NCBI GenBank assembly: GCA_964496705.1
Contig: CAZCBJ010000041.1
Span: 1-23,565 of the forward strand
Reading direction: 5' to 3'
DNA length: 23,565 nucleotides
Source: CAZCBJ01 sp964496705
GTDB lineage: Bacteria > Chloroflexota > Anaerolineae > Anaerolineales > Anaerolineaceae
The notes beneath the pieces were generated by a model that made no database searches, was not told the origin of the DNA, and saw only the letters and a list, made by a program, of their open reading frames with translations. Made by a program: the position numbers and the translations under genes. Of this stretch, positions 6,979 through 15,452 are shown piece after piece. The first letter of the stretch is position 1; every line of letters starts with the position of its first letter.

Positions 6979-9900
6979 ATGATGGAATTTCATGTTTCGC
7001 GCCAGAGTCGCGACCGGTTTGCCTTCGACCAATCTATTTTTTCCTATGATGGCAACGTGATCCTGGCTAATTTTCACGCCGCCAGGCAGTTCGCCCAGAA
7101 GATCAACCAGAAGCGCGATCTGGTCAGTTTTCCTGAAAAGGCGGTCAAAGCTGGTCAGATCAACGCGATGGGATTGATTGATGAGATCCTGCATCACGTG
7201 CTTGCGCTGTACCGGCGGCAAAACAACCCCCAGGTGATGGAAGAGGCATTGAAATTCCTGCAATCGCGGGTGGGGACAGAACAGGTTGAACAATGCCTGG
7301 CTTTATTTATTTACGAATTTCCCCCGCTGGCTGTCTACCGGCGAGAGCTGAGCGCAGAGGATTATCTCAAGGGCAGCACGGAAAGTCATCCCAATCGGGC
7401 GCTGGTCCTCGAAGAATTGATCATGCTGTGGGTGGAAAACAAGAATCCGGCTCTTTCAGATTTTGATGAATTGTTCAGTGATAACAAACTGGCCGGGCAA
7501 ACCGCTTACCTGCAGATGATGGCTGAAATCCATGATTTCTTTGAAACTCAGCCGGTTTTTGGCCCAGACCATCAAAACCTGGTGGACATGCTGCGCAGCC
7601 CGGCAGTGGCAGTACCGTACTCGATCACCGGTCAACTGGAGTACATCCGCACCCGTTGGTCTGAATTGCTGGGCCGTTTTCTTTACCGGCTTTTAAGCAG
7701 CATGGACCTGATCAAGGAAGAAGAAAAACTGCCCTTCCATGGTCCCGGCCCCGTCCCAATTCCGGTCTACGGCTGGGAAGCAGGTATGCTGGAGGCGGAG
7801 AATTTCTCTCAGGATCGCGAGTGGATGCCGCAACTGGTTTTGATCGCCAAAAATGCTTACGTGTGGTTGGACCAATTATCGAAGAAATATGCTCTGCATC
7901 TCACCCGTCTCGACCAGATCCCGGATGCCGAACTGGATTCGCTTTCCCGCTGGGGATTCAGCGGCCTTTGGTTGATTGGACTTTGGGAGCGAAGCAAGGC
8001 CTCCGCGCGCATCAAGCAGTTGTGCGGCAACCAGGAAGCCATCGCCTCGGCCTATTCGCTGGCTGGATACCAGATTGCGGCTGAACTGGGCGGTGAAGAG
8101 GCTTTTCACAATCTGCGCGACCGCGCCTGGCAGCGCGGTATTCGCCTGGCGAGCGACATGGTGCCTAATCACATGGGCATCGACTCGCCCTGGGTGATCG
8201 AGCATCCCGACTGGTTCATCGCGCTGGATGATAGCCCGTTTCCATCTTATAGTTTCAACGGAGTGGACCTTTCTCCCGACGGTCGTGTCACCATTCAAAT
8301 CGAAGACCATTACTTCGAGCGAACGGATGCGGCGGTTGTTTTTAAGCGATACGATCACTCCAGCAACCGTACCCAATATATATATCACGGAAACGACGGC
8401 ACCAGCATGCCGTGGAATGACACTGCCCAATTGAATTATCTCAATCCCGAAGTGCGCGAGGCCGTCATCCAGACCATCCTCAGCGTAGCGCGCCGTTTTC
8501 CAATCATCCGTTTCGATGCCGCCATGACGCTTGCCAAACGGCATTACCAGCGTCTCTGGTTCCCCGAACCGGGCGCTGGCGGCGACATCCCTTCGCGGGC
8601 CGGCATGGGCTTGACTAAAGAACAATTCGACCAGGCGATGCCGGTGGAGTTCTGGCGCGAGGTGGTGGACCGCATCGCGATGGAAGCCCCGGATACACTG
8701 CTGTTGGCTGAAGCCTTCTGGTTGATGGAAGGTTATTTCGTGCGCACGCTGGGCATGCACCGGGTGTACAACAGCGCGTTTATGAACATGATGCGCAACG
8801 AAGACAATGCCAAATATCGTCTGGTGATGAAGAACACGCTGGAATTTGATCCCGAAGTGATGAAGCGCTTCGTGAATTTCATGAATAACCCCGATGAGCG
8901 CACCGCTGTCGATCAGTTCGGCAAGGATAATAAATATTTTGGCATCTGCGCGGTGATGTCCACACTGCCCGGATTACCGATGTTTGGCCATGGGCAGGTT
9001 GAAGGATTTTCGGAAAAATATGGAATGGAATTCCGGCGGGCTTACTGGGATGAGAAACCCGACCCCTGGTTGGTGGAAAGGCATGAGCGGGAGATATTTC
9101 CCCTTCTCCATCAGCGCGCCATGTTTGCCGGGGTGGATAATTTCCTGCTGTATGACTTTTTCACCCCGGAGGGGCATGTGGACGAAAACGTGTTCGCCTA
9201 CTCCAACGGGATTGGCGACCAACGCGCATTGGTGGTTTTTCATAATAAATTCGCCTCCACCCGCGGCTGGATACGCACATCGGCGGCTTTTTCGGTCAAA
9301 ACAGCCTCCGGCGACCGGGTATTGACTCAACGGACCATCGCTGAAGGTCTGGGGATTCAGCCCGCCATTGAACGCTATGTCATTTTTCGCGACCAGATCA
9401 ACAGACTCGAATTTATCCGGCGCAGCTTTGAGATCAGCGAAAACGGTTTCTACGTCCAGTTGGATGCCTATCAGTACCATGTTTTCACCGATTTTCGCAT
9501 CATTGAAGATGATGCGGGCGGCTCCTACCGTCGGATATACGAAATCCTTGAGGGGCGAGGTGTCCCCAGCATCCAGGATGCTTTGCATGAGCTGGTGCTG
9601 CAGCCCATCCAACAACCCTTCCGTCAAATCGCCAACCCGGGCTATCTTAAGTTTTTGCTCGACTCCCGCCTGAATCAAGATGACAACACCCTGCCGGAAC
9701 ACCTTCTTACTGAAGCAGGTGACAAAGCGGCGGCGCTGCTGGCCGGAATTCTAACCATGAGCGGGCAATCTGTTGATGAGGCCAGCCTGATTGCCGAAAT
9801 TCGAACTCGTCTCATGATGGTCCTGAGTCTCAACACCATCGGAACCCTGTATCCCATGCCAAAATCGAAGCGCTATCGGGCTGCGTTGGAATTTATGCGA

Positions 9901-10455
9901 ACCGATTTGGGCAAGGATACAGACCCGCTGACACTTTCCCTCTTCATTTGGGCATTTCTGGCAGGGCTGGGAAAATGCACCGGCCAGAAAGACCATGAAA
10001 ACCAGGCCATTAGCTGGATCGAAGAATGGCAGTTGCACAAGACTTTTGGCGATTGTCTCAGCAAAATGGAGTTAAAAGAGGACGAAATCTGGAAGGCCCA
10101 ATCCATCCTGCGCTTGTTGATCACCCAACAAAGCTGGTTCAGTCGCAAGAGCAATCAACCGCTCCCGGTCATCCTGTCTGACTGGCTCTCACAAAGTGAG
10201 GTGCAACGTTTTCTGGGCGTGAACCGATACAACGACATTCTTTGGTACAACCAGGAAGCATTCGATGCATTTCTTCGCCTGATGGTACTCGCTGCCGTTC
10301 TGGAAACAGCCAGCGTGCCTCAAGCTTCGGCTGCTCAGGTGGTGGAGACCGCGTTAGCTGCCCACGATATCATCCTGCGCCTGCAATCAGCCAGCATCCA
10401 GGCGAAATTCCAGGTTAATCGGCTGATCGAATTTTGCGGTGCCGAAAACAATTAA
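6979..10455 (+). CDS. Very large GH13 (alpha-amylase family) protein
   Basis: This protein has 1158 residues with a GH13 TIM barrel in the middle (about 320-720). Conserved region I is DMVPNHMG (D393, H398). The nucleophile is D513 in IIRFDAAM, the acid/base is E578 in LLLAEAFW, and the transition-state Asp is D639 in FMNNPDERT. The His normally before this last Asp is Pro here. About 300 N-terminal and 400 C-terminal residues match no domain I can name; the C-terminal part looks helical. No signal peptide is seen, so it probably acts on cytosolic alpha-glucan such as glycogen or maltodextrin. AAGGAG lies eight bases before the ATG; the second codon is also ATG. Its stop abuts the stop of the converging GH57 gene. 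The reaction (hydrolase or transglycosylase) is unresolved. Confidence 0.87.
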   Translation: MMEFHVSRQSRDRFAFDQSIFSYDGNVILANFHAARQFAQKINQKRDLVSFPEKAVKAGQINAMGLIDEILHHVLALYRRQNNPQVMEEALKFLQSRVGTEQVEQCLALFIYEFPPLAVYRRELSAEDYLKGSTESHPNRALVLEELIMLWVENKNPALSDFDELFSDNKLAGQTAYLQMMAEIHDFFETQPVFGPDHQNLVDMLRSPAVAVPYSITGQLEYIRTRWSELLGRFLYRLLSSMDLIKEEEKLPFHGPGPVPIPVYGWEAGMLEAENFSQDREWMPQLVLIAKNAYVWLDQLSKKYALHLTRLDQIPDAELDSLSRWGFSGLWLIGLWERSKASARIKQLCGNQEAIASAYSLAGYQIAAELGGEEAFHNLRDRAWQRGIRLASDMVPNHMGIDSPWVIEHPDWFIALDDSPFPSYSFNGVDLSPDGRVTIQIEDHYFERTDAAVVFKRYDHSSNRTQYIYHGNDGTSMPWNDTAQLNYLNPEVREAVIQTILSVARRFPIIRFDAAMTLAKRHYQRLWFPEPGAGGDIPSRAGMGLTKEQFDQAMPVEFWREVVDRIAMEAPDTLLLAEAFWLMEGYFVRTLGMHRVYNSAFMNMMRNEDNAKYRLVMKNTLEFDPEVMKRFVNFMNNPDERTAVDQFGKDNKYFGICAVMSTLPGLPMFGHGQVEGFSEKYGMEFRRAYWDEKPDPWLVERHEREIFPLLHQRAMFAGVDNFLLYDFFTPEGHVDENVFAYSNGIGDQRALVVFHNKFASTRGWIRTSAAFSVKTASGDRVLTQRTIAEGLGIQPAIERYVIFRDQINRLEFIRRSFEISENGFYVQLDAYQYHVFTDFRIIEDDAGGSYRRIYEILEGRGVPSIQDALHELVLQPIQQPFRQIANPGYLKFLLDSRLNQDDNTLPEHLLTEAGDKAAALLAGILTMSGQSVDEASLIAEIRTRLMMVLSLNTIGTLYPMPKSKRYRAALEFMRTDLGKDTDPLTLSLFIWAFLAGLGKCTGQKDHENQAISWIEEWQLHKTFGDCLSKMELKEDEIWKAQSILRLLITQQSWFSRKSNQPLPVILSDWLSQSEVQRFLGVNRYNDILWYNQEAFDAFLRLMVLAAVLETASVPQASAAQVVETALAAHDIILRLQSASIQAKFQVNRLIEFCGAENN

Positions 10456-11868
10456 TCAACGCACAGCCTGTTGAATGGCTCTGGCTTGCTCAAATTGATG
10501 ACTGAAGACCACATCTGCGCGCCGACCAGTCCGCCAGCTTGCAACAGACCTGAAGGCAGAAAGCGCGGCAGCGGTGTGGTCGCTGCCGGTGGCAAGATTG
10601 GTCAACCATACCGCATGCGCGGCATAGGCCACATTGTTGGTGGGCTCGATGCGCTCAAAATCGTCAAAGAACCAGCCGCAAGAGGTGAACATTCGCTGTC
10701 TTTCGTACTGGGCTTGCAGCAGCAGCGCGATAATTTGCACGGTTTCAGCATCTACTGATTCCTTCACAGAAGAATGAATATACTCTTCCGCCGAAATCTG
10801 TCCAAGAATCACATGGATATATCCATCCCTTAGCAACCAGGGATCAGAAACATAAGGCGAAACCTCACGAAGATAGGCCGCATCCACCAGGTCACCCACG
10901 ATCTCAATCGCCTTGCGTAGTGATTTCTTCCATGCCCCATTCGGTGTGCAGCCGCATTCACCGCGCCAACGCTCCACCCCGTGGTGACAGCTCCAGGAAG
11001 TGTTTTCCCGAATAAGCGCAAAACGCCCGGGAGATCGTGTTTTCAGCCACAAGCCCGGATACAACGTCTTCACCGACGAGTTACGCACAACATCATCTAG
11101 CAGATAAGCCAGAAACTTATCCCGAAAAGGTTGATGATGACCGTACAATTCGCCATCTGATGCGATCAGAATAAATTGATCCAGGATGTTTTGCCCGTTG
11201 ATGCGGAATTCCGGCATGAGTATTTCCCAGAAAAATCGTTCGGCATTACTGGTCGCCCCCGGATCAAAACTGACTCGTGAACTGAGCCCTTGATGATAAA
11301 AGAAGACGACCATGGTTCTGCCGGAAGGCAGGCGCACTTGATAAGGTTGGGTTACATCCAGATGCTCTTCAGCCGCCTGCCAAGGCGCTAGTATGGTGAA
11401 TTGAATGCCATATTCGGCCATCAGATCCAGGCTTTCCAGGTCAACCGCCGCCTCGGGCAGCCACATCCCCTGAGGAGCGTGGCCATATCGCAGGTTGAAA
11501 TCGGCGATTCCCCAGGAAATCTGAGTTCGTTTGTCCTCCCGGGAGCTCAGCGGCAGAATGGTATGGTTGAAAGCCTGCGCCAAGGCATTGCCAACCCCAA
11601 ATTGTTGATAATTGGTGCGGTCCTCCTGAATGATTTGCGCGGCGATAGCTGGATCATAATCGGTCATCCAATCAAACAGGGTTGGACCAACATTAAAACT
11701 GATGCGGCTAAAGTTGCCCAACTGTGCATTCGGTCGGTAACAATGGTCGTGGATGCGCTCGTTCCAGTTGGGATAAGGTGACGCTCCCGGCTCAAAAGGA
11801 ATTTGCCCGGTGAGTGGATCTTCACGTGGTGGTTGATAAAAATGACCATGAACACAAAATGATTGCAT
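10456..11868 (-). CDS. GH57-type glycoside hydrolase, DUF3536 family
   Basis: The 470-residue protein begins with HGHFYQPPREDP, the GH57 N-terminal strand of the DUF3536 family. The likely nucleophile is E139 in GMWLPEAAVD and the acid/base is D238 in SDGELYGHH. RENTSWSCHHGVERWRGECGC (within 287-307) and MFTSCGWFFDDFERIEP are further signatures of this family. GH57 enzymes are retaining amylases, branching enzymes or glucanotransferases; the activity of this subgroup is unsettled. DUF3536 proteins I know are often much longer, so this is a short form. The ATG at 11868 is chosen because a longer frame (to 11973) would run deep into the upstream epimerase gene. The ribosome binding site is weak (AAGAG). 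It follows the epimerase by 20 bp. Confidence 0.87.
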   Translation of the reverse strand: MQSFCVHGHFYQPPREDPLTGQIPFEPGASPYPNWNERIHDHCYRPNAQLGNFSRISFNVGPTLFDWMTDYDPAIAAQIIQEDRTNYQQFGVGNALAQAFNHTILPLSSREDKRTQISWGIADFNLRYGHAPQGMWLPEAAVDLESLDLMAEYGIQFTILAPWQAAEEHLDVTQPYQVRLPSGRTMVVFFYHQGLSSRVSFDPGATSNAERFFWEILMPEFRINGQNILDQFILIASDGELYGHHQPFRDKFLAYLLDDVVRNSSVKTLYPGLWLKTRSPGRFALIRENTSWSCHHGVERWRGECGCTPNGAWKKSLRKAIEIVGDLVDAAYLREVSPYVSDPWLLRDGYIHVILGQISAEEYIHSSVKESVDAETVQIIALLLQAQYERQRMFTSCGWFFDDFERIEPTNNVAYAAHAVWLTNLATGSDHTAAALSAFRSVASWRTGRRADVVFSHQFEQARAIQQAVR

Positions 11869-11888
11869 TGGTAATCTCTTGATCAGGA

Positions 11889-12782
11889 TCAGGAACCTGT
11901 CAAATAATCTAACTGGTAAGTGAAGCGAGCGGGCATCAATCCAAAATTGCGAGGCAGTGAATCCAATGCGCAAGTGCGGTCTATTGCCAGGTAATCAATC
12001 CAAAATATGGATACGGGAAAACGAGGAAGCACCTGCTCGATGAACAAAGCCAGATTGCGAAGGGAGGTTGGAGCGATCGGCAGTAGTTTTCGGCGAATGC
12101 CGATTTGATGCATGATGGTCTGGAGAATTTCGCGAAAGTTCAAATATTCACTGCCGCCAATTGAATACACCTGTTGGTCGGTTGCGCGGTCGTCAATTGC
12201 GGTAAGTAAACAGGAGACCAAATCCTCAATCCAAATGGGCTGCAAGACCACTTCTCCGCCGCCGGGCATCAGGAAAAAACCGGGCGACGCCCGCAGCAGT
12301 TTGACCAATGGAATGGTGAACTGGTCGCCCGGGCCATAAGCGACCGCTGAACGAAAAATGGTGTACTGCATGCCAGAACGCATGATAAAGCCCTCAGCCA
12401 GACCCTTGGCTTTAAACACCGGATAGGCTGACATACGATCTGCGCCCAGATGGCTGAGCAATGTGATTTTTTCCACGCCCGCCTGGCTGGCAGCCTCCAC
12501 CAGTTGACGGGTGCCCTGCACATCCACGCCGTCCAGGTCGGCGCGCGTCCCTCTGCGCTCGGTGCCTGCGAGGTGAAAAACCATATTGACGTCGCGGAGC
12601 GCTGCGCGCAGGCCGCGTTCATCGTTGATACTGCAAACCGCCACCTCAACCGGCACGCCCATCGGAAGATTGGGCGTATCAAGAGATGGTCGCAATAGGA
12701 TTCTCACCGGCTTTCCCAGGGCCACCAAGGTTTGGATCAGCGCTTTGCCAATAAATCCCGTACCGCCGGTAACAAAAATCAT
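11889..12782 (-). CDS. NAD(P)-dependent epimerase/NDUFA9-like atypical SDR
   Basis: The protein has 297 residues with an N-terminal Rossmann motif TGGTGFIG (5-12), FHLAGTE, and RSAVAYGPGDQF in the position where UDP-sugar epimerases carry PxxVYGPG. The usual active-site YxxxK is present as YPVFK (near residue 119), with an S-H instead of the classical Ser-Ser context. It most resembles the complex I NDUFA9-like/nucleoside-diphosphate-sugar epimerase atypical SDRs, whose substrates include quinones, lipids or sugars. It is the first gene of a pair with the GH57 enzyme, 20 bp apart, which favours a sugar-linked role, but that is inference. No Shine-Dalgarno is present before the ATG (see the -10 box at 12792). 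Confidence 0.85.
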   Translation of the reverse strand: MIFVTGGTGFIGKALIQTLVALGKPVRILLRPSLDTPNLPMGVPVEVAVCSINDERGLRAALRDVNMVFHLAGTERRGTRADLDGVDVQGTRQLVEAASQAGVEKITLLSHLGADRMSAYPVFKAKGLAEGFIMRSGMQYTIFRSAVAYGPGDQFTIPLVKLLRASPGFFLMPGGGEVVLQPIWIEDLVSCLLTAIDDRATDQQVYSIGGSEYLNFREILQTIMHQIGIRRKLLPIAPTSLRNLALFIEQVLPRFPVSIFWIDYLAIDRTCALDSLPRNFGLMPARFTYQLDYLTGS

Positions 12783-12791
12783 CGGGAGGAA

Positions 12792-12800
12792 ATTATAGCA
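12792..12800 (-). promoter_or_regulatory. Extended -10 element giving a leaderless epimerase mRNA
   Basis: On the minus strand this reads TGCTATAAT, a full extended -10. Only nine bases (TTCCTCCCG) separate it from the ATG at 12782, so transcription should start within a few bases of the start codon. Those nine bases contain no Shine-Dalgarno. Confidence 0.55.
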
Positions 12801-12862
12801 GGGTTTTCAATACCTGAACTGACCAGCGACTATCTCCGACAGAAATTCCAGAAAATGGTTAA

Positions 12863-12886
12863 GCCAGGCATCTGTCTGGCATAAAT
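12863..12886 (+). promoter_or_regulatory. Small inverted repeat overlapping a possible -10 element
   Basis: GCCAG (12863-12867) and CTGGC (12876-12880) form an inverted repeat with an 8-base loop. The right arm runs into TGGCATAAAT, a possible extended -10. Together this could be a promoter-operator for the 12944 gene, with a leader of about 50 nt. The symmetry is short and may be chance. Confidence 0.25.
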
Positions 12887-12943
12887 CTTGCTCCCATTCA
12901 AGCACACAGATCATCTTGCTCCAGGCATAGGAACATTACCCAT

Positions 12944-14269
12944 ATGGAAAATACCGTTTCCTTATTCCCCCACAGACCGACGCGAATCGGTTTTCATTAC
13001 TTCCAGGACGATCAACATTATCGAGAAATTGACCTGGAAACCTGGATTCCCGAGTTGAAAGCGCTGGGAGCCTCCTGGATTGTGCTGAACGCGCCTATTG
13101 ACCGCGCCATTCCGGAAATCTTCATCCAGGAAATGGTACAGGCGGAAATCGAACCAATATTGCACTTTCCGGTCAACTACAACTCGCCGCCGACGGTGGA
13201 CGATTTGGACGTTTTGCTCCAAGCATACGCACGGTGGGGGGTTCACGGGGTTATTTTTGGTGAACGGCCAAACGCGCGCGATTCCTGGGCTGTCAACGGC
13301 TGGGTTCAAAAGGACCTGGTTCAACGCTTCATGGAGAGCTTCCTGCCGCTTGCGACTCTGAGCCTTGAAAAAGGGCTGACTCCCATTTTCCCGCCGCTGC
13401 AACCTGGTGGCAACTTTTGGGACCTGGCATTTCTACGCACGGCGATTGAATCGCTGCAGTCCAATCAACCCGGGTTGTTGGAACATCTGGTGCTTTCTGC
13501 TTACGCCTGGACCAACAACTTGCCATTGAATTGGGGCGCAGGAGGTCCTGAACGCTGGCCCGAAGCCAAACCCTACTACACCCCTGCTGGAGAAGAGAAC
13601 CATTGTGGTTTTCACATCTTCGACTGGTATCAGGCAATCGTTACATCTGTGCGGCACCAATCAATCCCAATGATATTGTTACAGACCGGCTTGCCAGGTC
13701 ATCCAGATCGTTCTACCGCACCCGACGATACCTGTCGGATGAGCCAGGATGCCTACGCCATCGCCCGGCTGATGGAAAAAGAAGCAGTTTTTGCCAGCGA
13801 ACATCCCGAAGCAATGCTGCAGGGTGTGCCTGACAGCGTTCTGGCAGCCAACTTTTGGGTGTTGAGCGACCCGCCAGATGGCAAATATCAGGCTTATGCG
13901 TGGTATCGAAATGGAGCTCCTTCTTCCATCACCGAGGTGGTTAAGAAATGGTTCTCTCAACCCAAACAACCTCAATCCCTCCGCCATTCTCAGCCGAAAT
14001 CGCCACATTCCTCCCACCCCATTCGCCATTATTTGCTTCTGGCTCAATACGAAGGAGGGATGGCGGATTGGCAAATCAATATGATCCGCCCGTTGATCCA
14101 AAAATACCTGCCCACCATCGGCTTTTCACTCGAAGAAGCTGCGCTTGCCGCCCAGGTAACCGTGGTGGGTGATGAGAAAACTTTCCCGGAAGATATCCTC
14201 GACCAGCTGCGTTTTCACGGCTGTCTGGTGGAACGGATTCGATCAACTGGCATAAATGTTGCATCATAG
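12944..14269 (+). CDS. TIM-barrel glycoside-hydrolase-like protein of unknown function with a C-terminal conserved module
   Basis: The 441-residue protein has no signal peptide. Residues 10-330 have the look of a (beta/alpha)8 barrel of the GH5/GH-A type: RIGFHYFQDDQHY at the first strand, LKALGASWIVLNAP, IEPILHFPVNYNSPP, WGVHGVIFGERPN, LVLSAYAWTN, PMILLQTG and AANFWVLSDP. I cannot identify a certain pair of catalytic Glu residues. After a Pro/Ser/His-rich linker (about 345-370), residues 372-436 form a second module (HYLLLAQYEGGMADWQ, PTIGFSLEEAALAAQVTVVGDE, GCLVERIRSTG). The ATG has only a distant AGGA. It lies 19 bp upstream of ftsZ on the same strand, so a link with envelope or division is possible but unproven. 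Confidence 0.75.
   Translation: MENTVSLFPHRPTRIGFHYFQDDQHYREIDLETWIPELKALGASWIVLNAPIDRAIPEIFIQEMVQAEIEPILHFPVNYNSPPTVDDLDVLLQAYARWGVHGVIFGERPNARDSWAVNGWVQKDLVQRFMESFLPLATLSLEKGLTPIFPPLQPGGNFWDLAFLRTAIESLQSNQPGLLEHLVLSAYAWTNNLPLNWGAGGPERWPEAKPYYTPAGEENHCGFHIFDWYQAIVTSVRHQSIPMILLQTGLPGHPDRSTAPDDTCRMSQDAYAIARLMEKEAVFASEHPEAMLQGVPDSVLAANFWVLSDPPDGKYQAYAWYRNGAPSSITEVVKKWFSQPKQPQSLRHSQPKSPHSSHPIRHYLLLAQYEGGMADWQINMIRPLIQKYLPTIGFSLEEAALAAQVTVVGDEKTFPEDILDQLRFHGCLVERIRSTGINVAS
14248..14257 (+). promoter_or_regulatory. Possible extended -10 element for ftsZ
   Basis: TGGCATAAAT lies 31 bp before the ftsZ ATG, inside the end of the preceding gene. The 11-mer CTGGCATAAAT is identical to that at 12876-12886 before the preceding gene. 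No clear -35 is seen, and the coincidence may be chance. Confidence 0.22.
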
Positions 14270-14288
14270 CCTTTTCAAGAGGTGACGT

Positions 14289-15437
14289 ATGAACATGACC
14301 ATGACCGCAAAACCCATCCAACACACCCCCCTGAACACCCGCCTGCCGGTAATTAAAGTTGTCGGATTAGGCGGCGGCGGATCCAACACGATCAACCGCA
14401 TGATCGAGATGGATATCGCCGGTGTGGATTTTATTGCCTGCAACACCGACGCCCAGGCACTGCGCAGCAGCCTGGCACCGACCAAAATCCACCTGGGTCC
14501 GCGACTGACCCGTGGACTGGGCGCTGGCGGTAACCCCAAAGTGGGTGAAGCGGCTGCAGAGGAAAGTTATCGAGAGATTGGCACCGCTCTTACTGGTGCG
14601 GATATGGTGTTCGTCACGGCTGGCATGGGAGGCGGAACAGGCACTGGCTCGATTCCAATCGTCGCCCGCATCGCCCGCGCAGTTGGCGCGGTGACCATTG
14701 CGATTGTAAGTCTCCCCTTCTCTTTTGAAGTTGGCCGGCGCCAGCAAAATGCCCGCGAGGGTCTCGCCAAGCTGCGCCCATACACGGATACACTCATCAC
14801 CGTGCCGAATGATCGCCTGCTGCAGATCGCTCCGCGTGATCTTCCGCTCGAAATGGCCTTCCGGCTGGCAGACGACGTCCTGCGCCAGGGCATCCAGGGC
14901 ATCAGCGAGCTGATCACGACCGCCGGGGTGATCAATGTTGATTTTTCCCATATCCGCAATATGATGCAGAAAGGCGGCGGTTCGCTGTTATCCATCGGTT
15001 ACGGTCAGGGCGAAAACAAAGCCGTCCAGGCTATCGAAAAAGCTCTCAACCATCCCTTGCTGGATTCAATCCCGGTCCAAAACGCCACTGGGATCATCGC
15101 CAATTTCACCGCAGGTCATGAGCTGACTTTCGTTGAGGTTGCCGAAGCGCTGGACCATCTACAGGCAAAAACCAACAACCAGGCTGAGATCATCCCAGGG
15201 GTGATCGCAGATGAGCGTATGCAGGACCGTGTGCAGGTCATCCTTGTCATCACGGGGCTTGGCGCTACACCGGTGGATGAAAAAATTTCCACCAGGAAGG
15301 TCGCCGAACAACCTTCAACGAACCCGGCGCAAACCTTGACCCATCAACCCCGGGTGGTGGAAGCTCCCCAGATGGAACTGGTCGGCGCAGCCTCAGACCT
15401 TGACCTGCCGGCTTTCTTGCGGAAACGCGTGCGCTGA
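14289..15437 (+). CDS. ftsZ: FtsZ-family GTPase with an altered T7 catalytic loop
   Basis: This 382-residue tubulin/FtsZ protein would form GTP-dependent filaments at the division site. It has VVGLGGGGSN (24-33), NTDAQ (52-56), RGLGAGGNP, the tubulin signature GMGGGTGTG (112-120), PFSFEVGRR with E147 and R151, VPNDRLL, and the T7 loop NVDFSH (216-221). The second acidic T7 residue, D212 in E. coli and needed to activate GTP hydrolysis on the neighbouring subunit, is His221 here. The FEGxxR glycine is Val. The C-terminal tail ends in DLDLPAFLRKRVR, like the conserved FtsA/SepF-binding peptide. AGAGGTG precedes the ATG. It is not in a dcw cluster; it lies between an unknown barrel protein and two small genes. 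It may be a second, specialised FtsZ. Confidence 0.93.
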   Translation: MNMTMTAKPIQHTPLNTRLPVIKVVGLGGGGSNTINRMIEMDIAGVDFIACNTDAQALRSSLAPTKIHLGPRLTRGLGAGGNPKVGEAAAEESYREIGTALTGADMVFVTAGMGGGTGTGSIPIVARIARAVGAVTIAIVSLPFSFEVGRRQQNAREGLAKLRPYTDTLITVPNDRLLQIAPRDLPLEMAFRLADDVLRQGIQGISELITTAGVINVDFSHIRNMMQKGGGSLLSIGYGQGENKAVQAIEKALNHPLLDSIPVQNATGIIANFTAGHELTFVEVAEALDHLQAKTNNQAEIIPGVIADERMQDRVQVILVITGLGATPVDEKISTRKVAEQPSTNPAQTLTHQPRVVEAPQMELVGAASDLDLPAFLRKRVR

Positions 15438-15452
15438 CCTGAGGAGAAAATC

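Noticed and set aside
7876..8760. 294-codon minus-strand open frame inside the GH13 gene
   Set aside because: It lies opposite the catalytic barrel; its translation is low in hydrophobic core patterns and resembles no family. A by-product of codon bias.
11869..11973. Extended N-terminus of the GH57 protein
   Set aside because: It would overlap the epimerase coding region by 85 bp, and the family begins at the HGHFYQPP strand just after the ATG at 11868.
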